Source of the DNA: Metridium senile
Taxonomy: Eukaryota; Cnidaria; Anthozoa; Actiniaria; Metridiidae
DNA: 64,000 nt
Assembly (NCBI GenBank): GCA_949775045.1
Contig: OX459097.1
Location: forward strand, 7,209,685-7,273,684
Reading direction: 5' to 3'
In this document: positions 34,134-44,869 of the stretch, piece by piece
Layout: each line of letters opens with the position of its first letter
Position numbering within the stretch: the stretch's first letter is position 1
Notes under the pieces: model-generated
The model's input: the letters and a program-made list of their open reading frames with translations, nothing else
Told to the model about the DNA's origin: nothing
Databases searched by the model: none
Position numbers and translations under genes: made by a program

Positions 34134-34979
34134 AGTAGTTATCCCCCCTGTATAGCAACTCATTGATATTCAGTATTTTATAGCAACTTATTAATATTCA
34201 GTATTTTATAGCACCCTTTCAGAATATAGGAAAGAAAACGGAGTTATGGGTGTGAAAAAAATTCCGATCATAACTGTAAACATTGTCTTGACACGCGTGT
34301 GGTTGTCAGTATGGTAATCACAATGTGTACAAATAGTGGCAACGGGTGACCAAATGGTTTGGCATGTGTGTACTTGTTAGCTTTTTGTTTCTGAAAGTAA
34401 ATAGAAAGCAATTTTAAAATTCTTTCTATTCAATGTAGATTGTAAAAAGTGAGTTAGTTTGTAGTACTTCCATTTCAACTCCATTAGATATATAAACATT
34501 TTTAAAATTATTTTCACTGTATAGATATAAAAGAGGATCTTATTTAAAAACAAAGTAACTAGGCTAGTGTCGTTTTAGTTCGTCTTGAAGTCGCAAAGCG
34601 TGCACTCCAACCAGTTTATTCGCGGAAAACATATAACATTGAATATGTCCGAAAATCAAATTCAAGTGGAAGTTTAAATCTTTAGAGGGAAAACAAAAAT
34701 TCTCATACGAAATCAGTGGTGGTGGTGGTGGTGGTGGTGCATGGTGGTGGTGCATGGTGGTGGTGGTGGTGGTGCATGGTGGTGGTGGTGGTGGTGGTGG
34801 TGGTGGTGGTGGTGGTGGTGGTGGTGGTGGGTGGTGATGATCATGATAGCTATGAGTATTGTCGTTGGTGGTGGGTGGTGATAATCATGATGGCGTGGAG
34901 GATGGTGATGGTGGTGGGTGGTGATGATCATGCAGATGGCGGTAAGGATGGTGGTGATGGGGATGGGGATGGGTGGTGT
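34134..34979. other. Spacer with a 31-bp duplication and a GGT microsatellite
   Basis: ATTCAGTATTTTATAGCAAC-type words repeat at about 34150-34215. From 34716 to 34975 the sequence is (GGT)n/(GAT)n rich, matching similar tracts at 35480-35620 and 41468-42080. Poly-Val, Trp or His frames are artefacts. Confidence 0.6.
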
Positions 34980-35480
34980 TAAGGGGTGGACCATTAGAAG
35001 TTGTGGGAGGGGATGCATGGGGGGTGGCAATATTTTTGTGCAGGGTATTTTTTCGCCGCCTAGTTGTGCAATATTTTTTTTTTCGACCAGAGGTCGAGGT
35101 CGACTTAGGGCAAGTCTATGCCGGTTTTGGTATATATTGTATATACCGACACTTAAAGTGTGAAAGTCTCGAATTTTCATGTTTTTGATGCCTCAAAGTC
35201 TCGGATTTTCGTGTTTTTGATGCCTCAAAGTATCGGATTTTCGAGTTTTTGATGTCTCAAAGTCGCGGATTTTCGTGTTTTTGATGTCTCGGAGTCTCGT
35301 ATTTTTAAATACATTATAAAATTATAAAATTTTACCATTCGCTACCCTTCAAGGATCTGCAAGTTTTTGGAGCTTGGCTATGGGTCTGAGCAGGATTTTT
35401 TTTCTAGCGCATTGGCCGTGCACGTTTTTCATTTTTGGAATTGCCACCCCCCTCCCCCAACTTCTAATGGTCCACCCCTA
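34980..35480. mobile_element. About 500-bp TIR element carrying a 32-bp tandem repeat
   Basis: The ends TAAGGGGTGGACCATTAGAA and TTCTAATGGTCCACCCCTA are nearly perfect inverts. They are followed by G-rich and C-rich subterminal runs. The interior (about 35162-35305) has four to five tandem 32-bp units with AAAGTCTCGGATTTTCGTG and TTTTTGATG. No ORF of note. Confidence 0.78.
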
Positions 35481-36140
35481 ATCATGATCGGCAAAGAGGA
35501 TGGTAATGGTGCTAATGATGCATGATGGTGATGAGGATGATCATGATGGTGGGTGGTGTGATGATCATGATTACAATCATCACCATCCTCATCGCCATAA
35601 TGATCATCCCCATCCGCCATTGTTTATGAAAATCACCACAAGAAGCCCATAAACTTTACTTTACTTTATTGTATTTCATTTCATTTCATTTATTGTACTC
35701 AGCTGTGCTGCATTGTGTTTAGTTTTATTGTGTTGCATCACGAGTTACGTTACATGCATTGTGATTTCCTGTAATATCCCTAACTATATCTTATCTTTTC
35801 TGTGTGTTAATCTCACAGCATAACATTAAAAGCACGTACAGTATATGAAAATACCAAAGAGAGTTTACGGCCCGATCAATTAACTTTAAGGTTTTTTAAA
35901 CCACACTTCATTATTTACATGAAAATGTCTAACAATTTCAATTTATCAACAAAAAGTTTGGATCTATTAAGAGATATACATAGAAAGCGTATATATAAAG
36001 TGCTTACTTGCACGGCAGGCATCAACTTGAGCAATGCAGTTGAACCATTAAATATTATCAATTTTCAAAGAAACTAAACGGCTACTTTTTAACAATGACC
36101 TATATATAGTTGCTTGAGTATGAGCTCCCACTCCCACTGG
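35481..36140. repeat. Duplication unit III boundary, downstream of gene III
   Basis: A GAT/CAT-rich tract (35480-35620) is followed by the unit sequence that also occurs at 1549 and 42102 (GAAAATCACCACAAGAAGCC). Then comes the CTCACAGCATAACATTAAA segment. Non-coding. Confidence 0.55.
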
Positions 36141-36740
36141 AGTTCCTTAGAGTTGATTAGATTAACTTGTTCATCTGAAAACAAAGACAGAATGAGCTGG
36201 TATAAACAATACTGGTAGTTGAATGAAGAAAATGGCGAAAATAATTGACAAACAGCAACAAGCATGCAAGCAGTGGATGTGTACAATTAAACTCATCCAA
36301 ATTGATAATACCATTATTATCATCATCAGCATGCATCATCTACAGCAGCAGCAAACTAGAGTACAAACCCTAAAAGTGTGCAATACTTTGTCCTATTTAC
36401 CACTGAATAGTGTTGATTAAACAATAGAGAACAAAAGAATTTGCATAATTTAGCTATTTAGTGGTATTTATGTTGCACACTTTTAGTGTTTGTACTCTAC
36501 CACATTATCAAGAAGATCACCATTGCCATCATCATCACCATCAGCAGCAGAATCATCACCGCCAGCAGCAGAATCATCACCATCACGGTTCCCCCATCAC
36601 CATCACCATTATCACTATCACCACCATTATTATAACTATCATCATTATCATCACCATCGCCAACATCCTTATTTACAATATAACACCAACATAATCATTA
36701 TCATCACAATTAGCATAATCAAGAAATTCATCTTCATTTG
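36141..36740. repeat. 3'-flanking module of gene III
   Basis: It shares GAGTTCCTTAGAGTTGATTA, the ATGAAGAAAATGGCGAAAAT stretch and a CAT/CAC-rich tract with 3840-4526 and 45937-46375. It is interrupted by a MITE at 36359-36497. Confidence 0.65.
36359..36497. mobile_element. 139-bp GAGTACAAAC MITE with empty site in unit IV
   Basis: TIRs GAGTACAAACCCTAAAAGTG and complement are flanked by TA (36357-36358, 36498-36499). Unit IV reads AGCAGCAACACTACCACATT at 46134-46153 with a single TA and no insert, so the target duplication is exactly TA. Confidence 0.87.
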
Positions 36741-36810
36741 ATACAAACAACCAATCTATTAAAAGTTAGTATTAACAAACCTTAACAGATGTTCTAAAAA
36801 CATGACTCGC

Positions 36811-39800
36811 TTAAACACCACCTTGTTGTACAGGGTTTTGGTAGTTGGGAGGCTGGGCAGCATATTGTGGCTGTAGGACAAAAAACATCAGTGAACACAA
36901 AATAAATATGGGATACGATTAGATCTTGATACGCATGTTCCAAAAAATATAGATGTAAAATGACTGACTATGGGTCTCACAAATGTGAAAAAGTATCTAC
37001 AATATAATTGAGTGTTCATTCGCATTATAGACTTCAATGAGGTCCTCTGATGGCCTCAACTCTTTTGAGCAACAAAACCTTTTACTGATATCAGACAAAT
37101 CGTGTCTTGTAAAAATGTGAATTGTGTTATGTCTCTTAAATTTTTATATCAAAATTTAGTACATGCTAGCCTGCGTAGCAAGCGTTTCTTTTGGGGGTAA
37201 CGGGAGAAAGTTTTTTTTTTTTTTTTGGTTGTTTTGGGATAGCTGTGTTACCGATATGGCCGCGCGAAATCTAAGACGAGTACCAAAAAACGAGGGTGGG
37301 GGAGGGGGAGGGGAGAAGAGTTCTCGTCTTAGTTTCGCGCGGCCATATGGGTAACACAGCTATCCCAAAAGAACCAAAAAACAACTTTCTCCCGTTCACC
37401 CCAAAAGAAACGCTTGCTACGCAGGCTAAGTACATGCCGGCAGGGTTCCATTGTAACACTGACAAACAGTTGATATAATTATTTAGAGGTGTTTGGAATC
37501 CCCTGACACATCACCAGCACCTGGAATCTGACTATTCACTCTTGCATTTTATAAAATGAATAAAAAAAGATCATTGTTTTATATAGAGATGCAGGGAGTC
37601 GTTACTGAATCTCCTTTAATAGCAAGTGGCTTTTAAACATTAAAAAACGTTAAAAGTACTCGACACACTCACTACCCCTACATTAGATATTTTAGCACAC
37701 ATCATTTCTCATTAGACTGCGAGCAGTCCCTACTTTTCCTTCCGGATTCAGAACATTTTAACTTTAATAAAACGAGCGAGAGTGGATTGGGAGCGCTCGT
37801 CCGTGTTTTATTTAAATGATCATTTTTCTCTCGTTTTCCTCGGAATCTGGAGGGAAAAGAAGGGACTGTTCGCAGTCTATTTCTCATGCACATGTTGATT
37901 TTTTGTGGAGAGACAAAGACCGGATAACCCAGATAAAAATGTACTTTGTGGCATGAGAGAGAACAACATATCAAACAAACTCTGTTCACTAATCGCAAAA
38001 GTCAGTAATCAGACCCAGGTCACAGTGGTGAAAGACTAGCCGTCTCACCACTAGGCAACCCATGCCACCCATTTGATCTTGAAAATACACATACCTGCTG
38101 TGGTTGATTGCTTGGCGTGTAACCTTGGTTACCAGGGACATTGCTGCCTTGGGTCGACATGTAATTTGGCTACAATAAATGAAAAAGCAGCACTGACATA
38201 AATACATTTATCGCGACTTCTGTCAAATGGTGCAGAGCTACACAGTACTAAAGAACATGAAATAGGATTTCTTTGGAATTGATCGAATCATGAATTGAAA
38301 TGCGTTCGATGTATAAGTGAAATACAGATACATGAGAAAAATATCATATGCCCTTGGCGGGAATTGAGCCCCACGGTTTCAGTTTTCTAGTCTGATGTGT
38401 TAACCATGCTGGATACGCAGCCGAACAAAGTAGTATAGGGAAACTGTGGGGGTCCCAGGGCGATATTAATCTCTTAGGTAAATTTGAATCGTGCATTGTA
38501 AGGTAATGTGGTGCTTATATAGCACATTTCACATACGTCTCAATGCGCTTTACAATTATCGTACAGACCGCTGGGGGTTTACAATCATGAGGAAATTAGT
38601 AGCTATCATGTTTTACTTTGAGGTAGTCCCTGCCGGTGACGTGGTCACTGCCAGGGTTTGTTACGTCCTCAGTGGTTCTTTAACTTCCCTCCAATGCAAG
38701 TTTAGGAGAGAAGGGACCTCCGATTTAACGTCCATATCCTACAAGACGCAAAGTCTAACAATTTGTTGATGGAAATAACATGTAGCTTAAAACAGTACCC
38801 ATGCATGGTCGCTAGGTAATAGCTTAGGTGATGTTTAAGGAAATTAAAAAAGTTTTGTTTTCCCCTCTATAAAATGTATAATGAAGTCAATTTGTTTTCA
38901 TTCCAAAATCATAATTTACTGAAAATGGTTTTTATATTTCAATTTTTAATCCCGTATTGAATCAGAGTGATATACCACGTGTTTGATTCAGAGTACATTG
39001 TAGCTTTATACATACAGGACCTTAAAAATAAAATTATCTCAGTCTAAACCCAGCCGGTTAAGAATCAACATCGTGTTAAGATCGTGTAAGATCTTGTAAG
39101 ATCGATCTAGTAAGATCATCCAATATCTTACTAAAGCATTGTCAAGTAAATGTTTTTGGAAGGATCTTGGGAAGATCTTTATTTTAAAAATCTTGACAGA
39201 AACTTGAAAATTCATGTTTTTGCAGATTGAGAGTTACATGCCAAGATCTTGTAAGATCATACCTGGATCTTGCCAGGATCTTACATGGATCTTGGTAAGA
39301 TGTTCGATCGACCTGTGAACTCAACTGATTAAGATTTTTTTTTTCAGTTTAATTTTTCTCCAAAGTTGATAAGACTCAACAAACTGAAACCCCTAATAAT
39401 CTATCCAGTATAGACGTTTCATCCTGAAAAATAATGTAGAATTTGCAAAGCTAGCCAAGTAGAAGAGCTTAATCTACTTACTGCATCTCGTTGTGGTGTG
39501 GATCCAAACATCATTTGACTCTTATCCAGCATTGCTATCCATGAACCAATCAGCACCTCAGCCAAACAGAAGACCATGATCACCGCCAAAACACCTTGTA
39601 TGTTGCCCTTGTTTGCTGTAACATCCAATGGGGTAAGTATGGCGGTTATTTTGTAGTATTTATGTCTTCTAGGATCACCAAATGGTAAATTTGCTATGGC
39701 ATCATTATAGGCAGTGCGAAAGCCGATCGAGGATTGATTCATACCATAGAAATAAAATGCCATGAATGACAGCCCAACACACATTATGTTCAGGGCTCTA

Positions 39801-40673
39801 AGACATGAGACCTAAAACAAAACCAACCAAAAAAAAAGCCAGATCAATTTAGACATCAGCTATGCAAATTTGTGTATTGTATTCTGATCTATTATATTTA
39901 CCACAAATATAAATGTTCTTGTGCGCTGATTAGTTGAAAGACATCGTTAATGGAATATACATACAATGGCAAGAATGAACAGTGCATACATGTGGAACCA
40001 CCCTAAACAGAAAGTTTTGTTTTCTCTATATAATCTTTCCTTATTTTTAAGATGGTTGTAAGGTTTGTTGTGGTATTGACTCTCATGCTCTCATTCGAAC
40101 ACCACTGCACATTAAATCATGAAATAGTCAAATTATGTTGTTAATTTATATAGCCATTGTCCACATGAACCATTTAAAGTATTTCGCATCCGTCTCAAGT
40201 CAGTGTTAATTTGAATTATATTGCCTTTAACATTAACTTGTGTCCAAATTTCCCATACATGTACATGCTACTGCAGTCCAAGTATTTCACATGTGAGCAA
40301 ACCAAACAACTAAACAATTGGCTTTAATTAAGACAGACTGTTTGAATGCAGTTCAAACATATATATATTAAAAATAGTTCATATGTCACTCCAATTTGGA
40401 GCATGCATAGTGCAGTTACGCTGCACAAAATACCGAAATTGCCAAACAAGCTTTGAGGCCATTTTGCTCGAAAACAACAACGGCGACCCCCAATTAATGT
40501 TTAGCTTATTTGATGTATCTAATTTAGTTTTATCAACTGGAAATGTCTCAGGAAATTGGCATTTACTTGGCGTTTTCCCGCGAACGTCCTTAACTTACCA
40601 TACTAAGATTGGCAACACCTCTAATCTTGTGCTGACGCCCAAAGAAGACGCAACAAATACCAGTAATACCAGC
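36811..40673 (-). CDS. MS4A/CD20-like gene III, lacking exon 1 (180 codons in four exons)
   Basis: The minus-strand exons 40599-40673, 39482-39811, 38095-38169 and 36811-36870 correspond to exons 2, 3, 5 and 6 of gene II. All have intact splice sites, phase-0 junctions and open frames, ending in TAA at 36811. They encode membrane segments 2 (partly), 3 and 4, the DPRRHKY loop and a short Pro/Gln/Tyr-rich tail (PQYAAQPPNYQNPVQQ). No counterpart of exon 1 (first membrane segment and start Met) is visible between 40674 and 42100, where a poly-G run and trinucleotide repeats occur instead. It may be a pseudogene, start internally, or receive exon 1 from gene IV upstream by read-through splicing. 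Intact frames argue against long neglect. Confidence 0.65.
37167..37428. mobile_element. 262-bp foldback, TIR TAGCCTGCGT, 9-bp target duplication
   Basis: Long arms pair TAGCCTGCGTAGCAAGCGTT, TAGCTGTGTTACC and ATGGCCGCGCGAAA with their complements around a G-rich loop. It is flanked by AGTACATGC (37158-37166, 37429-37437). The site in unit IV (46813-46821, AGTACATGCCGGCAGGGTTC) is empty. It lies in the last intron of gene III. Confidence 0.87.
37713..37878. mobile_element. 166-bp foldback with 9-bp target duplication
   Basis: Arms AGACTGCGAGCAGTCCCT and complement (AGGGACTGTTCGCAGTCT) with inner pairing of CTTCCGGATTC and GAATCTGGAGG. Flanks are ATTTCTCAT at 37704-37712 and 37879-37887. Gene II intron 5 has the single-copy site CATCATTTCTCACATG at about 10144. 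Confidence 0.85.
38490..38600 (-). repeat. Possible LINE-type 3' tail, minus orientation
   Basis: Words such as GCTTATATAGCACATTTCAC and CTCAATGCGCTTTACAATTA are, in complement, like the 3' ends of L2/CR1-type LINEs. Short and uncertain. It lies in the intron between exons 3 and 5 of gene III. Confidence 0.35.
39055..39310. repeat. Intronic AAGATCTTG-type palindrome cluster in gene III
   Basis: GATCTTGTAAGATC and related words recur about ten times. A related, more diverged cluster occupies the same intron of gene IV at 48770-48975. Non-coding. Confidence 0.7.
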
Positions 40674-40751
40674 CTAACAAATTAAAATAAAAAAGTTAAA
40701 TAATAAGATCTTATTAACCGCGCGGGAGGTCTGCGGTGGTGTCTGTGGTGG

Positions 40752-40792
<41 letters not shown>

Positions 40793-42101
40793 GCTGAATA
40801 ATCCATAATCCTAATTCAAGTTTATAAATAATCGGTAATCCTAAATTGTAAATAATGATTTACCAAAAAATAAATTACAAACGAGTAATCCTAAATCCTC
40901 AATTGGTTCTAAATGCTGCAAAAATAATCCATAATCCTTAAACTTTTGGGTCAATAATCCATATCCCTGCTCTAAAAAAACCCTAATAATCCATAGTCCT
41001 AAAACCCTAACAGGGCCTCTTTAAAGCGTTCCACAAAATCGAACCGATGATGAAGCAAATGTTGAAGCCGTTTGGCCAGGACTTTACAATCAACGCACTT
41101 CACGCATGAACACATTTTGAGCAATTATTCGAATTAATATTCAAAATGAATATTCGATTATTCAAAATGATTATTCCAATATTCACACAAGCAAACGAAA
41201 TATGACATAGATTTCCTTTTCTGCATCATATATATTTTCAACTTTAAAAATAAAGATTCGAATATTCATTTTGAATAATCGAATATTGTTTTCAAAATTT
41301 CAAGTTTAGTGTTCATGCGTGAAGTGTGATGACTGTAGTTAATTCAGGCACAGGTCACGAAAAGTTAGAAAAGGAAGATGAACTGCGTTTCGAGGCGTTT
41401 GAAACATGCTTATCGCAGACCACGAAAAATATAAAATCCTTTCCAACTTAACATGAAAACCCTTTAAATGATGCGGATGATGGCGATGATGTTGGTAGTG
41501 CTGATTATGATAACGATGTCGAAGAGGATGGTGGTGATAATCATGATGGTGATGAGGATGGTGATAGTGCTACTGGTGGGTGGTGATGATGAGGATTGTG
41601 GTACTGATCAAGATCATGATAACGATGTCGAATGGGATGGTAGTGATGATCATGATGGTGGTGGTGGTGATGATCATGATGGTGATGAGGATGCTACCGG
41701 TGATGGTACTACTGGTGGGTGGTGATGATGAGGATGATGGTGATGATCAAGGTCATGATAATGATGTCGAACGGGATGGTGGTGGTGGTGATGATAATCA
41801 TGGTGATGAGGATGGTGATGGTGCTACTGGTGGGTGATGATGATGAGTTTGATGGTGCTGATCAAGGTCATGATAATGATGTCGAATGGGATGGTAGTGA
41901 TGATCATGATGGTGGTTGTGTTAATCATGATGGTGATGAGGATGGTGATGGTACTACTGGTGGGTGGTGATGATGATGATGATGGTGGTGGTTGATGTAA
42001 TGATCATGATGAGGATGGTGGTGAGTGGTGATCCTCATCACAATCATCACCATCCTCATCGCCATCATGATCATCCCCACCCACCACCATCACCATTGAT
42101 T
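40674..42101. other. Region upstream of gene III: poly-G run and trinucleotide repeats
   Basis: Around 40755-40791 is a run of about 36 G. Next come AATCC/TAATCC-rich sequence (40800-41010), an AATATTCAAAATGAATATTC inverted pair (41110-41290), a 119-bp repeat copy (41348-41466) and a GAT/GGT-rich tract (41468-42080). No exon 1 of the MS4A family is found. Confidence 0.6.
41348..41466 (-). repeat. Dispersed repeat, inverted copy at 53917-54035
   Basis: CACAGGTCACGAAAAGTTA, GCGTTTGAAACATGCTTATC and ACATGAAAACCCTTTAAA match in complement the segment at 53917-54035. Confidence 0.7.
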
Positions 42102-42312
42102 ATGAAAATCACCACAAGAAGCCCATAAAGTTAACGTTTACTTTTATTGTATTTCATTTCATTGGGTTGAATTGTGTTTTATTGTGCTCAGCTGTGCTGC
42201 AATGTGTTTGGTTTTATTGTGTTGCATCACGAGTTACGTTACGTTACGTTACATTGCATATTATTGCGCTGCATTGCATTGTGATTTCCTGAAATATCCC
42301 TAACTATATCAT

Positions 42313-42826
42313 ATATAGAAGGAAATAAGTTATTCATCGTGGAATGTGAAATTAAAAGGATACTTAATCAATTGTCTCACGATTGAGGTCATTGGTAGAA
42401 ATACCGCGACGTTTCGACTGCAATCTGCTAGTCTTCATCAGACGATGGTGTAGACTGGATGATGGTTGTCTTATATACTTTTCGTCGGATTATCGGCGCT
42501 GTGATTGGCAGACGCGTGATGTCCCAGCATGCTTCTTGATTGTTGGCATCCACGCTTCCGGTAGATCGATGCCGCAATCCCTATTGATGTTGTTAGGGTG
42601 TAGTCGGATCTGAATGGCTTCCTTGACTCTGCGTGTGTGCCAATGTACGTCTTGGTCGATGTATTTGACGTCTTTCCAGCTCAGGTTGTGTCCGGTCTTG
42701 TGGGCATGTTCGGCTACGGCTGAGGTCTCGGTACGGGCCAGTCTTACATCTCTTTGGTGTTCTTTCAGTCTTTCGTTCACGGGTCTTCCGGTTTCTCCGA
42801 TGTAAACTTTGTCGCATTCACAACAT
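42313..42826 (-). mobile_element. Penelope-like retroelement fragment (GIY-YIG end)
   Basis: On the minus strand the frame from about 42826 to 42490 encodes ECDKVYIGETGRPVNERL, then HAHKTGHNLSWKDVKYID and VKEAIQIRLH. This is the typical shape of the GIY-YIG endonuclease region at the C-terminus of Penelope-like proteins. No reverse-transcriptase part is present. The non-coding 3' part (42313-42470) recurs at about 47611-47770. Confidence 0.72.
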
Positions 42827-42957
42827 CAATAGGGATTGCGGCATCGATCTACCGGAGGCGTGGATGCCAACAATCAAGAACCATGCTGGGAAATCACGCG
42901 TCAGCCAATCACAGCGCCGATAATCCGACGAAAAATATATAAGACAACCATCATCTA
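42821..42957 (+). mobile_element. Inverted partial copy of the Penelope-like element
   Basis: CAACATCAATAGGGATTGCG through CATCATC is the reverse complement of about 42450-42595, so two pieces of the same element lie head to head. Inverted, partial dimers are a known habit of Penelope-like elements. Confidence 0.75.
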
Positions 42958-43377
42958 TATCATATATGTTCTGTGTGTTAATCTCACAGCATAACATGAA
43001 AATACAGTATATGAAAATACCAAAGAGAGTTTACGACCTGATTATTTACATGAAAATGTCTAACAATTTCAATTTGTCAACAAAACGTTTGGATATATTA
43101 AGAGATAGAAAGCGTATAAATAATGTGCTTACTTGCACGGCCGGCATCAACTAGCCTGCGTCACATCCGGACTTTTTCACGGTTAAGAGAAAAAGTCCGG
43201 ATGTGACGCAGGCTAGCATCAACTTGAGCAATGCAGTTGAACCATTAAATATAACAATATGAAAAGAAACTAAATGCTACTTTTTGACAATGACCTATTT
43301 ATAGTTGCTAGAGTATGAGCTCACACTAAACCTGCAAAACAGGTTTCTTGGAGTTCCTTAGAGTTGATTATATCAGG
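42958..43377. other. Unit IV flank downstream of gene IV, with a small MITE
   Basis: It resembles 35811-36170 (CTCACAGCATAACAT and the ACTTGCACGG region). The only insert is 43153-43215. No gene. Confidence 0.55.
43153..43215. mobile_element. 63-bp perfect palindrome, TIR AGCCTGCGTCAC
   Basis: AGCCTGCGTCACATCCGGAC and complement surround a 7-base centre. Flanks are GCATCAACT at 43144-43152 and 43216-43224. Unit III reads GGCAGGCATCAACTTGAGCA at 36014-36033 without it. Its tip matches that of 37167-37428, pointing to one family. Confidence 0.87.
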
Positions 43378-43385
43378 AAGCTGCT

Positions 43386-44771
43386 GTGTATCCTCTACTT
43401 AAAAAGCCATCGCTTGACCATGAAGTACTACTTAAGTACAGACCAATATCAAATATTCCTTTTGTCTCCAAATGCTGTGAGAAGGTGGTTGGGTCTCAAC
43501 TAAATGACTATTTGAATGGCAATAATTTGACCGAATGTTTTCAATCTGCTTATAAAGTGTGTCATGGTACGGAAACCGCCCTTCTAAGAGTACAAAATGA
43601 CATTCTTCGAGCCATTGATGATGACAGATGTGTCGTTTTGTTACTTCTAGACTTGTCATCAGCCTTTGACACGGTTGCTCACCATATTCTACTATCAAGA
43701 CTGTCTTCTCGTTTTGGGGTTCGTGGAAAAGCTTTGTCATGGTTTCAATCCTATCTAAATGATCGTACACAAGTCATCCATGTCGAAAATGAATCATCTG
43801 ACTCAATCAACCTGGAGTTTGGTGTACCTCAGGGATCTGTTTTGGGCCCTGTCTTGTTTACGTTGTACACGTCTCCACTAGGTGACATAATGCGACATCA
43901 TGGCGTTTCTTTCCATTTCTATGCAGATGACACACAGGTCTATTACACATTTAATTGCTCCGTTGGAAATGATATGGTATCGTGTAAGCACAAAGTTGAA
44001 GCATGCATACGTGATATTGATAGCTGGATGCTGAGTAACAACTTGAAACTAAATAACGATAAGACAGAATTCCTGCTACTTCATGCACAGCATCGTCCAA
44101 CACCACCACTAGACTCTATTTATGCTGCTAATGAACTCATTAAAGTCTCTGATAATGCAAGAAACATTGGGGTAGTTTTTGATAGGACTCTATGTTTTGA
44201 AAAACAGATAACCATAGTTTGTCAGTCAGCTTTTTACCATCTTAGAAATCTATCACGTGTTAGAAAATATTTAAGCTATGATACTACTAAAGTCCTAGTA
44301 CATGCTTTCGTAACGTCTAAGATAGATTTTTGTAATTCTTTGTTGTTTGGTTTACCCAAACATCTTATACAACGTTTGCAATATGTTCTGAATAGTGCAG
44401 CCAGAGTTATAAGTCAGTCTAAGAAATACGATCATATTACACCGGTATTGATGGAGTTACATTGGCTCCCGGTAGAGCAAAGAATAAAATATAAGATTCT
44501 TCTTTTTGTATATAAAGCACTAAATGGTATTTCACCAATTTATATTAGTGAGTTAATACATAATTATCAACCGTCTCGTGTTCTTAGGTCATCTAATAAA
44601 GGTTTACTAGCTATACCTAAGTTTAAATTACAGACGTATGGATCACGAGCTTTTTCCGTCTGTGGTCCCATTTTATGGAATAATCTTCCTCAAGATATAA
44701 GATTATGTGATAGTGTAAATATTTTTAAGAAGAAACTTAAAACGTATTTATTTAAAGAAGCATATTTATAA
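43386..44771 (+). CDS. LINE reverse transcriptase, N-terminally truncated (461 aa)
   Basis: An uninterrupted frame covers most of an RT domain and the C-terminal region of a CR1/L2/jockey-type element. Motifs are [13 protein letters not shown] (18-30), the first catalytic Asp in [11 protein letters not shown] (D89, D95), [10 protein letters not shown] (146-155) and the catalytic YADD (179-182). The thumb and C-terminal [11 protein letters not shown] segment follow. The endonuclease domain and the start of the RT are missing because the copy is 5'-truncated, so the Met is only the first in frame. It cannot mobilise itself. The open frame implies a recent insertion. Confidence 0.9.
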   Translation: MYPLLKKPSLDHEVLLKYRPISNIPFVSKCCEKVVGSQLNDYLNGNNLTECFQSAYKVCHGTETALLRVQNDILRAIDDDRCVVLLLLDLSSAFDTVAHHILLSRLSSRFGVRGKALSWFQSYLNDRTQVIHVENESSDSINLEFGVPQGSVLGPVLFTLYTSPLGDIMRHHGVSFHFYADDTQVYYTFNCSVGNDMVSCKHKVEACIRDIDSWMLSNNLKLNNDKTEFLLLHAQHRPTPPLDSIYAANELIKVSDNARNIGVVFDRTLCFEKQITIVCQSAFYHLRNLSRVRKYLSYDTTKVLVHAFVTSKIDFCNSLLFGLPKHLIQRLQYVLNSAARVISQSKKYDHITPVLMELHWLPVEQRIKYKILLFVYKALNGISPIYISELIHNYQPSRVLRSSNKGLLAIPKFKLQTYGSRAFSVCGPILWNNLPQDIRLCDSVNIFKKKLKTYLFKEAYL

Positions 44772-44869
44772 TATATATTAGATCTGTAGTTTTCCTTTTA
44801 AATGCTTATTTGTAGATAGTTTTATTAGTAAATAGTTATCATTTTATACTGATATATTTCTCAAACTCA

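Noticed and set aside
34713..35180. Poly-His/Pro frame and matching Val/Trp frames
   Set aside because: Produced by the (GGT)n/(GAT)n microsatellite.
40383..40685. Plus-strand 100-residue frame over exon 2 of gene III
   Set aside because: Antisense to a splice-bounded exon whose minus-strand frame matches three paralogs.
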